A program made the translations under genes and the position numbers. Below, in pieces: positions 37,615 through 45,721 of a stretch of DNA of 64,000 nt (within the stretch, counting starts at the first letter, position 1; each line of letters starts with the position of its first letter). Origin of the DNA: an uncultured Eubacteriales bacterium (GTDB taxonomy: Bacteria > Bacillota > Clostridia > Christensenellales > Aristaeellaceae); contig CADBKQ010000007.1 of the NCBI GenBank assembly GCA_902795275.1, positions 1 through 64,000 on the forward strand. Reading direction: 5' to 3'. The notes under the pieces are model-generated. The model was not told the DNA's origin and did not search any database. It was given only the letters and a program-made list of their open reading frames with translations.

Positions 37615-37683
37615 CAGAACGCCGTGCCGTCTAAGAGATTGCAGAAGCAAAAAGGAATCGTAACTATTCTGTTGCCGTTGAAT

Positions 37684-37791
37684 AGTTCTAAGTTCTTAGT
37701 TCTAAGTTCTAAGCCTTTTGTCACATCTATCGCGAATGTCATTGTATAGATGCACATTCAGCTTAGAACTTAGAACTTAAAGCTTAGAACT
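37684..37791. repeat. Heptad inverted repeat B (AGTTCTA units)
   Basis: Left arm: four heptamers AGTTCTA, AGTTCTT, AGTTCTA, AGTTCTA (37684-37711). Right arm: four complementary heptamers (37764-37791), one degenerate. The loop is 52 nt. It sits between two convergent genes and shares its unit with element D at 46929-47027. Confidence 0.9.
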
Positions 37792-37802
37792 AAGAATCAT
37801 AA

Positions 37803-37832
37803 AAGCCGCTGCGCGATGAGGCGCGGCGGCTT
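37803..37832. terminator. Bidirectional terminator between convergent genes
   Basis: AAGCCGCTGCGC pairs with GCGCGGCGGCTT (one G-T) around a 6-nt loop, with A-rich sequence on the left. It ends the leftward T-box operon (ilvE) and can stop the rightward GGDEF/EAL transcript. Confidence 0.75.
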
Positions 37833-37852
37833 CATTGATGATTTGAATGATC

Positions 37853-38914
37853 TTACACCTTGCAGGTCCACTGGTGGGCGTCGGGCGCTTTGCCCCACTG
37901 GATATCGGTGAGGGTGTCGTACAGCTTTTGGCTCAGCTTGCCGATACCGCCGTCCGCCACCTGGAAGGAAGTGCCGTTGATGCGCAGCTCGCCGATGGGC
38001 GAAATGACCGCCGCGGTGCCGCAGCCCCAGGCTTCCTTGAGGGCGCCGGTCTTCATGGCGTCTTCCAGCTCGTCCACGGACAGGAGGCGTTCTTCCACCT
38101 TCCAGCCCATTTCCTTCAGCAGCTCGATGCAGCTCTTGCGGGTGATGCCGGGCAGGATGGAGCCGGTCAGCTTGGGGGTCACCACGGTATCGTTGATGAG
38201 GAACATGACGTTCATCGCGCCCACTTCCTCAATGTACTTGCGTTCCACGCCGTCCAGCCACAGCACCTGAGAATAGCCCTCGGCGGCGGCCTTGTCGCCG
38301 GCGCGCATGGAGGCCGCGTAGTTGCCGCCGCACTTGGTGTAGCCCGTGCCGCCGCGCACAGCGCGCACGTCCTCGGTTTCGATCATGATCTTGACGGGGT
38401 TCAGCCCTTCGGCGTAGTACGCGCCGACGGGGGACGCGATGATGAGGAACTTGGCGTTGTGGATGGTGTGCACGCCCAGGGTTTCGTCATTGCCGAACAG
38501 GAAGGGGCGCAGGTACAGGCTGGTGCCGGGCAGGGAGGGCACCCAGTCCTTTTCCAGGGCCACAAACTTTTTGAGGGCGTCCAGGGTGAATGCCTCGTCC
38601 ACCTGGGGCAGGCTCAGGCGCTCGGCGGAATTGTTCAGGCGCTTGATGTTTTCCCAGGGGCGGAACAGCTGCACTTCGCCGTCCGGGCGGCGGTAGGCCT
38701 TCAGGCCCTCAAAGATTTCCGCGCCGTAGTGGAACACCGTGGCGGCGGGATGCAGGGAGAGGTTGCCGAAGGGCTCGATGCGGGCGTCATACCAGCCCTT
38801 TTCGCTGTTCCAGTCCATCACGAACATGTGATCCGTGAAGATTTTGCCAAAGCCCAGCTTGTTCCAGTCCGGCTTCGCCTTGGGGGTCTTGGTCAGATTC
38901 ATTTTGATTTCCAT
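37853..38914 (-). CDS. ilvE: Branched-chain amino acid aminotransferase
   Basis: A 353-aa PLP enzyme of fold type IV that interconverts valine, leucine and isoleucine with their 2-oxo acids using glutamate. Length fits the larger BCAT group. Visible blocks are FVMDWNSEKGWYDARI, IFEGLKAYRRPDGEVQLFRP, and YTKCGGNYAAS with the PLP lysine near residue 195, then QVLWLDGVERKYIEEVGAMN. ATG at 38914 has AAAGGAAG upstream; the longer frame to 38947 lacks one. It is the last gene of the T-box operon, which supports a role in branched-chain metabolism for the whole set. Confidence 0.95.
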   Translation of the reverse strand: MEIKMNLTKTPKAKPDWNKLGFGKIFTDHMFVMDWNSEKGWYDARIEPFGNLSLHPAATVFHYGAEIFEGLKAYRRPDGEVQLFRPWENIKRLNNSAERLSLPQVDEAFTLDALKKFVALEKDWVPSLPGTSLYLRPFLFGNDETLGVHTIHNAKFLIIASPVGAYYAEGLNPVKIMIETEDVRAVRGGTGYTKCGGNYAASMRAGDKAAAEGYSQVLWLDGVERKYIEEVGAMNVMFLINDTVVTPKLTGSILPGITRKSCIELLKEMGWKVEERLLSVDELEDAMKTGALKEAWGCGTAAVISPIGELRINGTSFQVADGGIGKLSQKLYDTLTDIQWGKAPDAHQWTCKV

Positions 38915-38959
38915 GCTTGAGGACTTCCTTTCTATGTGAGATATCATCCATGGTTCCTG

Positions 38960-39448
38960 TTACTTTTCCAGAATCATTCTTATTTCTGTGACCGGCGTAT
39001 CCAGCAGGACGCTTTCCTCTTTTCCGTCGAAGCGGTAGCCAAAGCGCTGGTAAAAACGGATGGCCCGCTGGTTTTCTTTCAGCACCCAGACCGCGACCCT
39101 GTGATATTGGCTCAGCTGGTTCAGCGCTTCCCGCATCAGCTGTTCCCCGACGCCCTGGCCGTAATATTGGGACAGGACGTAGATCGCATACACCTCTCCC
39201 GTGTTTGGAAGCTCATCGTTTCGGTACTTGCCGTAGCCTACGAACCCCACGACGCGCTCTCCGTCCTTGGCCACCAGGATATTGTCGGGCCACTGGTAAG
39301 CGATGGATTCACATTTTTCCAGCGTCAGCCTGTCCAGATAGGACTGGGCCACCATCCCCGGATACGCTTCCTGCCAGGCTTTCCAATGCACATACGCCTT
39401 GCCTTTGATTTCCGCGTCGGATTCCATCTTTTTGATGAGGATGTTCAT
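38960..39448 (-). CDS. GNAT family N-acetyltransferase
   Basis: A 162-aa acetyl-CoA-dependent acyltransferase. The acetyl-CoA loop is visible as VYAIYVLSQYYGQGVGEQLM, followed by VLKENQRAIRFYQRFGY, the usual C-terminal GNAT motif. It lies between the acyl-CoA synthetase and ilvE genes, 30 and 45 bp from them, on the same strand. Substrate unknown; the N-terminal HWKAWQEAYPG block is common in GNATs that act on small molecules or protein N-termini. Confidence 0.88.
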   Translation of the reverse strand: MNILIKKMESDAEIKGKAYVHWKAWQEAYPGMVAQSYLDRLTLEKCESIAYQWPDNILVAKDGERVVGFVGYGKYRNDELPNTGEVYAIYVLSQYYGQGVGEQLMREALNQLSQYHRVAVWVLKENQRAIRFYQRFGYRFDGKEESVLLDTPVTEIRMILEK

Positions 39449-39478
39449 TGCAATTTTTCTACGAATTCTTCATCGGCG

Positions 39479-41953
39479 TTATGCCGTCTCGATGCTGTTA
39501 GCCTTTTGCAGTTTCAGCAGCTCCACCGCGTCCTGGCGCATTTTGTATTTAAGGATCTTGCCCGCGGCGTTGGTGGGGAATTCCTGCACGAACTGGACGT
39601 AGCGAGGCGTTTTGTGGCGGGCCATATGGTCGCGCACAAATCCCTTTAATTCGTCGGCGGTCATGGATTGTCCTTCTTTCAGGATGACCACCGCCATAAT
39701 TTCTTCGCCGTACTGCTCGTCGGGTACGCCGATCACCTGCACGTCGGAGACCTTGGGATGGGTGTAGATGAATTCCTCGATCTCCTTGGGGTAAATATTT
39801 TCGCCGCCGCGGATGATCATGTCTTTCAAGCGCCCGGTGATGCGGTAGTTGCCCTCCGGGGTGCGGCAGGCCAGGTCGCCGGTATGCAGCCAGCCGTCCT
39901 TATCGATGGCCTCCTGGGTGGCGCGGGGCATTTTGTAGTAGCCCTTCATGATGTTGTAGCCCCGGGCTACGAACTCGCCGGTCACGTTGTCGGGCAGTTC
40001 TTCCCCGGTTTCGGGGTCCACGATCTTGCACTCGATCTCCGGCATGGCCCGGCCCACGGTGGTGACGCGAACCTCCAGCGGGTCGTCGGTGGAGGACATG
40101 GTGCAGCCGGGGCTGGCCTCGGTCTGGCCGTAGACGATGGTGATTTCCGTCATGTGCATTTTTTCCACCACGTCCCGCATCACGGCAATCGGGCAGGGCG
40201 AACCCGCCATGATGCCGGTGCGCATGTGGGAAAAGTCGGTCTTGGGGAAGTCCGGGTGTTCCAGCAGGGCGATGAACATGGTAGGCACCCCATGGAAGGC
40301 GGTGATCTTCTCCTGGTGGATGCAGGCCAGGGCGGGCTTCGGCGAGAAATACGGCAGCGGGAACAGGCTGGTTCCGTGGGTCATGGAGGCGGTCATAGCC
40401 AGCACCATGCCGAAGCAGTGGAACATGGGCACCTGAATCATCATCCGGTCGGCGGTGGACAAATCCATCCGGTCGCCGATGCACTTGCCGTCGTTGACGA
40501 TGTTACGGTGGGTGAGCATCACGCCCTTGGGGAAGCCGGTGGTGCCGGAGGTGTACTGCATGTTGCACACGTCGTCGGGCTTCACCTCGGCGGCCCGGCG
40601 CAGCAGCGCTTCCTTGGGCGTCTTGCGGGCGTGGGTCAGGAATTCTTCCCAGGTGAGGCAGCCCCGCATGGAGTAGCCCACGGTAACGATATTCCGCAGG
40701 AAGGGCAGGCGCTTGATGTGCAGCGGCTCACCGGGGACGGACGTGGTCAGCTCGGGGCACAGCTCCTTGATGATGCCCGCGTAGTCGGAATCCCGCCAGC
40801 CCTCCACCAGCACCAGGGTATGGGTGTCGCTCTGCCGCAGCAGATATTCCGCTTCGTGGATTTTATAGGCGGTGTTCACCGTCACCAGCACCGCGCCGAT
40901 TTTCGTCGTTGCCCAGAAGGTGATGTACCACTGGGGCACGTTGGTGGCCCAGACCGCCACCTTCGCGCCGCGCCGCACGCCCATCGCCATCAGCGCCCGG
41001 GCGCAATTGTCCACGTCGTCCCGGAACTGCGCGTAGGTGCGGGTGTAGTCCAGGGTGGTGTAGCGGAAAGCGTACTGGTCGGGAAATTCCTCCACCATCC
41101 GGTCCAACAGGGAGGGGAAGGTTTCTTCGATCAGAATGTCCTTTTTCCAGACGTACTTGCCGGTCTTGCGCTTGTTGTCGTACAGGATGTGGCGCTGCCG
41201 CCGGGGGTCTTTGCCCAGGTTCCGGGCCAGGGCCGCGTAATGGGACAGCACCACGTCCGCGTCGCCCAAAGCGCCCTCGCCCGGCGTCCAGTCGAAGGAG
41301 AAGAATCCCTCAAAGCTGATGGAGCGCAGGGCGGCGAACACGTCCTTGAGGGGCAGATTGCCCTCCCCCAGCAGCTTTTCCTTCATTTTTCCGTTTTCGA
41401 TTTCCCCGTCGCACAGGTACACGTGGCGGATGTACGCGCCCAAATCGGTGACGATCTCCTCCGGGCTTTTCACCGCCGCCGCCGCGGGCACCCGCCAGGC
41501 AGCGCCCAAGAAGTCGGAAGCGAAATTATCCAGGAACGCTTTCAATAATCCCGTGTCGGCATACGGCCCGGCGCTGGGAATCAGCAGGGACACCCCCGCC
41601 TTTTCCGCCACTGGCAGCACGGGAGCGATTTTTTCTTCCGCCGCTTCGCCGGTTTCGGCCATGGGCAGCACCACGAAAGGCGACCGCAAATCGTGGGCCA
41701 GGGCAATCAGCGCCATGGCTTCCTCGGCTTCCCAGTTCTCCGACGCTTTCAGCGCTGCGATGGACAGGGCTGCTTCGTTCAGCCTGCGCACGGTGTCATG
41801 CAGCCGTCCGGGAGACAGGGGCGCGCCGGAATGTTCAAATCGCGCCAGGCTGTCGGAAGATATTTCCAGCCCGTCGTAGCGCATTTCCTTGGCAAGGGAC
41901 GCGCATTCATCCAGGGAGAAGGGCCAGCCGCCCGTGGAAAAGCTCAACTTCAT
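39479..41953 (-). CDS. TIM-barrel domain fused to acyl-CoA synthetase
   Basis: An 824-aa fusion. Residues 1-265 resemble a sugar-phosphate isomerase/AP-endonuclease-2 TIM barrel, but usual metal-ligand positions are changed (LLIPSAG, HVYLCDGE, FSFDW). Residues about 280-815 are a complete AMP-forming acyl-CoA synthetase: YTSGTTGFPKGVM, YGQTEASPG, HTGDLA, and the C-terminal NAAGKILKYKMR with the catalytic lysine. The synthetase would activate a carboxylic acid to its CoA thioester using ATP. The start overlaps the LeuA-like stop by 4 bp (ATGA). In a T-box operon with ilvE, a branched short-chain fatty acid is a reasonable substrate, but this is inference. The role of the barrel is unknown. Confidence 0.83.
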   Translation of the reverse strand: MKLSFSTGGWPFSLDECASLAKEMRYDGLEISSDSLARFEHSGAPLSPGRLHDTVRRLNEAALSIAALKASENWEAEEAMALIALAHDLRSPFVVLPMAETGEAAEEKIAPVLPVAEKAGVSLLIPSAGPYADTGLLKAFLDNFASDFLGAAWRVPAAAAVKSPEEIVTDLGAYIRHVYLCDGEIENGKMKEKLLGEGNLPLKDVFAALRSISFEGFFSFDWTPGEGALGDADVVLSHYAALARNLGKDPRRQRHILYDNKRKTGKYVWKKDILIEETFPSLLDRMVEEFPDQYAFRYTTLDYTRTYAQFRDDVDNCARALMAMGVRRGAKVAVWATNVPQWYITFWATTKIGAVLVTVNTAYKIHEAEYLLRQSDTHTLVLVEGWRDSDYAGIIKELCPELTTSVPGEPLHIKRLPFLRNIVTVGYSMRGCLTWEEFLTHARKTPKEALLRRAAEVKPDDVCNMQYTSGTTGFPKGVMLTHRNIVNDGKCIGDRMDLSTADRMMIQVPMFHCFGMVLAMTASMTHGTSLFPLPYFSPKPALACIHQEKITAFHGVPTMFIALLEHPDFPKTDFSHMRTGIMAGSPCPIAVMRDVVEKMHMTEITIVYGQTEASPGCTMSSTDDPLEVRVTTVGRAMPEIECKIVDPETGEELPDNVTGEFVARGYNIMKGYYKMPRATQEAIDKDGWLHTGDLACRTPEGNYRITGRLKDMIIRGGENIYPKEIEEFIYTHPKVSDVQVIGVPDEQYGEEIMAVVILKEGQSMTADELKGFVRDHMARHKTPRYVQFVQEFPTNAAGKILKYKMRQDAVELLKLQKANSIETA

Positions 41954-43326
41954 ACGGTTTTCTCCTCATAGGCGATTTTGTTCAGAGCGTTCAGGTAAGC
42001 CCGGATGGCCGCGCCGATGATGTCGGTGGAAATGCCCTTGCCGGCGTACACCTTGCCGCCATGCCGCAGCTTCACCAGCGCGTCGCCCATAGCCTCGCGG
42101 TTCTGGGTGACGGCGGCGATCTGGAAATCGTCCATTTCAAAGTGCCGCCCGATGATCTGCTCGATGGCCAGGAACGCGGCGTCGATGGGGCCGTCCCCGG
42201 CGCACAGGCCGGTGAGGGTTTCGCCGTTCTTGTCCAGCGCCACGTGGGCGGAGGGAGTGATGGTGTTGCCGCTGTTGACCAGGTAGCTCTTCACCCGGTA
42301 GGTGGGCGGCACCTGCTGGGCCACGGTCAGCACGATGGCCTCCAGCTCGGCCAGGTTCAGGGCGCGGCCCTTGCCTTCGCGCTCAGCGGCTTCCTGCACG
42401 TGGGCCATGTCCGCTTCGTCCAGTTCGTAACCCAGGGATGCGATGGCCTGAGCCAGGGTTTCCCCGGCGGGAATGTCGCCTTCCTTGGGTTCGCCGGCAG
42501 TCGCCACGGTTTTGGGCGCGGCGGTCAGCAGGCCGTCCAGTTCGCCCGCGGTGCGGTCAACTCTTGTTACGTTCAGGGTGCTTTCCAATTGCAGGTCAGC
42601 GCCCCGGGAACGCAGCAGCTTCGCCATGGCGGCGGCGCTCAGGCTGTTTTCGTCGTTATAAGCGGTCTTGATTTCGTCCGCGCCCGCCTGCAATGCGGCC
42701 ACGGCGCAGGCGATGGCCAGGCCCAGTTCGTTGCCGCAGCGGACGGAGAGGGGCATGTCCTCTCCGATGATAGCCCGGGCTTCCTTCACCAGCGCGGCGA
42801 TTTCCTCCGGCAGCGATAATCCGGCGGCGTCCTCTAAGGTGATCCGCGCCGCGCCCGCTTCCACGGCGGTTTTCAGCGCTTCCTTCACATAGGAAAGCTC
42901 GGCCCGCGTCACGTCGCCGCAGACAAATTCCACCTCGTCCGTCAGCGCCCGCGCAGCCTTCACCAATTCGGAAATCCGCTCAATGGCCTTGGGCGGCTTC
43001 AAGTGGCAGATGTATTCCAGTTGCGCGCTGGTCAGCGGCATGGAGAGAATCAGCCGGGGCTGTTCCGCGCCCTTCACCGCGTCCCACGCGCGGTTGACTT
43101 CATCGACTGTGATCCCCGTATGAAGCGCCAAAAATCCCCGCTTTATCGTGGAGCATAAAGAGCGCATCAGCAGCACGTCGGCTTCCTGTTCGGATAATTT
43201 CGGCATTTCCACGGCGGACACGCCCAGGTGATCCAGCTTGCGGGCGGCCTCTAATTTCTGCCGGAATCCCGCCGCTTTCGCCGCAGAAGTGAGCATGGTC
43301 TGATCGGAGAAGGTGATGGAGCGCAT
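41950..43326 (-). CDS. LeuA-like protein lacking catalytic residues
   Basis: A 458-aa protein with the layout of 2-isopropylmalate synthase: TIM barrel (about 1-270), linker, and a C-terminal LeuA-type allosteric dimer domain (about 340-450; GKGISTDIIGAAIRAYLNALN) that in true LeuA binds leucine. The catalytic barrel is altered. The LRDGEQ motif reads FSDQTMLTS, the metal-binding HCHND reads RCGNE, and DTVG reads DAAG. Condensation chemistry therefore seems lost while the sensor domain is kept. The gene is the first of four behind a T-box leader; RBS GGGAGGA. It could be a regulatory subunit or a scaffold, or an enzyme with new chemistry. Annotation as active LeuA would be unsafe. Confidence 0.8.
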   Translation of the reverse strand: MRSITFSDQTMLTSAAKAAGFRQKLEAARKLDHLGVSAVEMPKLSEQEADVLLMRSLCSTIKRGFLALHTGITVDEVNRAWDAVKGAEQPRLILSMPLTSAQLEYICHLKPPKAIERISELVKAARALTDEVEFVCGDVTRAELSYVKEALKTAVEAGAARITLEDAAGLSLPEEIAALVKEARAIIGEDMPLSVRCGNELGLAIACAVAALQAGADEIKTAYNDENSLSAAAMAKLLRSRGADLQLESTLNVTRVDRTAGELDGLLTAAPKTVATAGEPKEGDIPAGETLAQAIASLGYELDEADMAHVQEAAEREGKGRALNLAELEAIVLTVAQQVPPTYRVKSYLVNSGNTITPSAHVALDKNGETLTGLCAGDGPIDAAFLAIEQIIGRHFEMDDFQIAAVTQNREAMGDALVKLRHGGKVYAGKGISTDIIGAAIRAYLNALNKIAYEEKTV

Positions 43327-43361
43327 ACGTTCGGTTCCTCCCTTGTGTGATAATCAGCGTT

Positions 43362-43474
43362 GAGATGAGAGTACAGAGTGCAGAGTACAGAGTGCAGATA
43401 ATAGTATGATTTCGGAAAGTACGAGGCACACTTTGTTACAGCAAACGAATCTGCACTCTGCACTCTGTACTCTG
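43362..43474. repeat. Heptad inverted repeat C (GAGTRCA units)
   Basis: Left arm: GAGATGA then GAGTACA, GAGTGCA, GAGTACA, GAGTGCA (43362-43396). Right arm: complementary units TGCACTC, TGCACTC, TGTACTC (43450-43474). The loop is 53 nt. It lies in the transcribed leader between the T-box terminator and the LeuA-like start. Confidence 0.87.
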
Positions 43475-43481
43475 AAAACTG

Positions 43482-43755
43482 AAAAAGTCCCCAAAGCGCC
43501 CAGGCGCTTCAGGGACGATAAAGCAATTCTTTACCGCGGTACCACCCTTGTTGCCGCTTCATTTGAATCCGGCCTCTCAGCAGGCTCTTTCAAGCCCCTC
43601 GTCCTGGTAACGGAACGACCCGGAACGCCTTACTGGAAAACCGTTCAGGCGTTCAGCTCGGGAGCGAGGCCGCCCTTCCGCGCAAGATTGGCTTGCACCC
43701 GCCGCCAACTCTCTGCCATGCGTTCCGGAAAAGCGTAACTCCGTCATAGCGATTA
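43482..43755 (-). promoter_or_regulatory. T-box riboswitch leader
   Basis: The minus strand holds the T-box motif AAGGGTGGTACCGCGG (43549-43534), which pairs with an uncharged tRNA acceptor end, and a terminator (43516-43482) of GTCCC and AAGCGCC paired with GGCGCTT and GGGGAC plus T5. Upstream is a Stem I-like region with the GCAGAGAG motif and a distal hairpin TTGGC/GCCAA around GGTGCAA, and a GAACGCCT/AGGCGTTC hairpin. I could not fix the specifier codon reliably. It controls the four-gene operon down to ilvE, so Leu, Ile or Val is expected. Confidence 0.9.
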
Positions 43756-43761
43756 CAATAT

Positions 43762-43789
43762 ATTGTATCCTTTTTCCGCCGTTTGTCAA
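43762..43789 (-). promoter_or_regulatory. Promoter of the T-box operon
   Basis: Minus-strand TTGACA (43789-43784), 16-bp spacer, TACAAT (43767-43762), directly upstream of the T-box leader. Confidence 0.75.
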
Positions 43790-43885
43790 GGCACTGGGCT
43801 GTATTTCCGCTGTCTGTGCAATGTGGTTTGATTTTATCCATATGATCACATATTCTTATTTGTCTGGCAGTGCAATCGTCGGAAG

Positions 43886-44022
43886 GGAGATTCTTCGCGT
43901 CCGGATGCGCTCAGAATGACACTGATCGTTGCGTGAAAAAAAGCAACGGGTTTCGTGCCAGTCTTTTTCAAGGAACCAACTAACGCTGTCATTCTGAGCG
44001 TATCCGGACGCGAAGAATCTCC
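43886..44022. repeat. 36-bp inverted repeat element
   Basis: Arms 43886-43921 and 43987-44022 match at 35 of 36 positions (GGAGATTCTTCGCGTCCGG through CAGAATGACA), with a 65-nt centre lacking an open frame. The GATTCTTCG/CAGAATGAC motif is a common intergenic repeat in Clostridia from memory; it looks like a MITE or REP-type element and ends 30 bp before the sigma-factor promoter. Confidence 0.85.
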
Positions 44023-44052
44023 GGGCTGCGCATTACCATCCTCATCTCGCCC

Positions 44053-44082
44053 TTGACCGGACGGGGAAGAATGGGGTATAAT
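44053..44082 (+). promoter_or_regulatory. Promoter of the ECF sigma operon
   Basis: TTGACC (44053-44058), 18-bp spacer, TATAAT (44077-44082). It is a housekeeping-type promoter and overlaps the first codons of the longest open frame, which excludes that start. Confidence 0.72.
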
Positions 44083-44169
44083 GTCATGGGAAGAAAGTCT
44101 CTGTTGCCGAGCCTTTTTTCTGAAAAATATTTGCTGTACGTGCAAGAAATGGGAAAGGTATGCCGTTAT

Positions 44170-44688
44170 ATGAATGAGCGGGCACAAACGGGCCGCATGG
44201 ACGACGGGCAGTTCGAGGCGCTCTACACCCGATACGCCGACGACGTGCTGCGGGTCAGTTACTTTTACCTGGGCGACCGGCAGCAGGCCGAGGACGTGAC
44301 CCAGGACGTGTTTGTGCGGCTGCTGACCCATGCTCCCGACTTGGAACCGGGGAAGGAAAAAGCCTGGCTTCTGAAAGTGGCGCTGAACCGATGCCGGGAT
44401 CTTTGGCGCGCCGCCTGGGTGAAGCGGGTGGTGCTGGGCAGCCCGGCGCTGGAACTGACGCCCGCGCCCGACCAGATGGACGAACGGCTGGAACGGCAGG
44501 AACTGCTTGCCGCCATCCGGAAGCTGCCCGCGGATTTCAGGGACGTGATTTTGCTTCATTATTACCAGGGCTACGGCATCGCGGAAATGGCAGGCATGCT
44601 GAACGTGCCGGAAGGCACCATTTCCAGCCGGCTCAGCCGGGGCCGTAAAAAACTGGAAGATCTGTTAAAGGAGAGTGGTTCGCGATGA
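44170..44688 (+). CDS. ECF-type RNA polymerase sigma factor
   Basis: A 172-aa sigma factor of the extracytoplasmic function class. Region 2 (FEALYTRYADDVLRVSYFYLGDR, then AEDVTQDVFVRLL) binds the -10 element and core polymerase; region 4 (LPADFRDVILLHYYQGYG, then GTISSRLSRGRKKLEDLL) binds the -35. ATG at 44170 gives the family's normal length and follows AAAGG; upstream ATGs fall on or near the promoter. The stop overlaps the next start (ATGA), so the membrane protein downstream is its probable anti-sigma partner. The stimulus is unknown. Confidence 0.93.
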   Translation: MNERAQTGRMDDGQFEALYTRYADDVLRVSYFYLGDRQQAEDVTQDVFVRLLTHAPDLEPGKEKAWLLKVALNRCRDLWRAAWVKRVVLGSPALELTPAPDQMDERLERQELLAAIRKLPADFRDVILLHYYQGYGIAEMAGMLNVPEGTISSRLSRGRKKLEDLLKESGSR

Positions 44689-45623
44689 AGAACGTGGAGG
44701 AAAGGCTGCGGGCCTTGCCGGAGATTGCGGCGTCCAGCGGTCTTCAAGCGGATGAGCAGCTGAAACGGAAGATCCTGCGGGCGGCGGAGGGCAGCGCCCG
44801 GAAGCCGGTCTTCCAGGCAAAGCGCCTGGTGCCCGCGTTCTGTGCGCTGGTTGTGCTGGTGGGCGGGCTGGCGTTTGCGCTGCCGCGTCTTCGCGGAAAT
44901 AACGGCTCGGACATTCAGACGCCGCTGATTGAGTCCCACCCCGCGGGGTCGGTGACGGTGGGCGACAAGATGGCGCTGGATGTGCCGCCGGGAAGCATTT
45001 CCATCAAGTCCTCCCGGAATCCCTCGTACCGCAGCATCTGGGCGCCCATGAGCGGCGGCAATTTCCCGCTGATCTGCGTGGACGGGCGGTATTACCGGCT
45101 GCTGACCAACCCGACTTCCATCTCCTCTTCCCTGCTGGGCGGCAGCCTGGGCACTGTGGCCACCTTCACCAGCGAGCCTGCTCTGGCCGGTAAAAGCGGC
45201 ATTTGCTCCAACGCGGTGCAGGCGGGCGAAACGGTCTATGCCGTCAGCGGCATGAAGGGAGCCATGGCCGCCGCCAACGTGAACGGGCAGATGCGCGTGT
45301 TCCAGCGCGTTTCCTTCGGCGACAGCGCTCTGGTCGGCGGAGAAAAACTGAGCGATACGCTGAAAGCCTCCTCCGCCGTGGCGCTGGAGCTTTCCGGCGT
45401 CGGCGCGATCAACGACCCCGCCACCGCCCAGCGCCTGGTGAACATCCTGCTCAGCAGCGCGTCCTTCCTGCGGCCGGGCGGCAGCGAATCCAACCAATCC
45501 CTGCTGATTCAGCTGAAATCCGGGCTGGTGCTGCAAATGGCCGTCAACGGCGAGCGCGTCATCGCCTGCGGCACCTGGGCCTGCCCCGAATTCTTTGACG
45601 CCTTCCAGGAAGCCATGCAGTGA
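44685..45623 (+). CDS. Putative anti-sigma factor, single-pass membrane protein
   Basis: A 312-aa protein translationally coupled to the sigma gene. Residues 1-45 are a short charged cytoplasmic part with helical character (EERLRALPEIAAS, LKRKILRAAEG), residues about 48-66 a membrane helix, and about 245 residues lie outside. I see no zinc-binding HxxxCxxC motif, so it is not a classic ZAS anti-sigma factor. The external part recognises no family I know. Its job as the sigma regulator is inferred from coupling and topology. Confidence 0.7.
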   Translation: MKNVEERLRALPEIAASSGLQADEQLKRKILRAAEGSARKPVFQAKRLVPAFCALVVLVGGLAFALPRLRGNNGSDIQTPLIESHPAGSVTVGDKMALDVPPGSISIKSSRNPSYRSIWAPMSGGNFPLICVDGRYYRLLTNPTSISSSLLGGSLGTVATFTSEPALAGKSGICSNAVQAGETVYAVSGMKGAMAAANVNGQMRVFQRVSFGDSALVGGEKLSDTLKASSAVALELSGVGAINDPATAQRLVNILLSSASFLRPGGSESNQSLLIQLKSGLVLQMAVNGERVIACGTWACPEFFDAFQEAMQ

Positions 45624-45646
45624 CGTGTCGTTTCAGGATGAAAATT

Positions 45647-45675
45647 TCCTGCGTTCCCGCAACGCAGGATTTTTT
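45647..45675 (+). terminator. Rho-independent terminator of the sigma operon
   Basis: TCCTGCGTT, loop CCCGC, AACGCAGGA, then T6. Ends the operon 24 bp after the anti-sigma stop. Confidence 0.9.
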
Positions 45676-45721
45676 ATGCTTCCTGTCGAATAGTGACAGC
45701 GAAGTGGAGAAGGAGGAGGAA

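Noticed and set aside
43362..43474. CRISPR array
   Set aside because: Units are 7 bp, in two inverted blocks, with no spacer series and no cas gene.
44053..44169. Extended N-terminus of the ECF sigma factor
   Set aside because: It starts on the -35 element of a good promoter; the shorter form has normal length.
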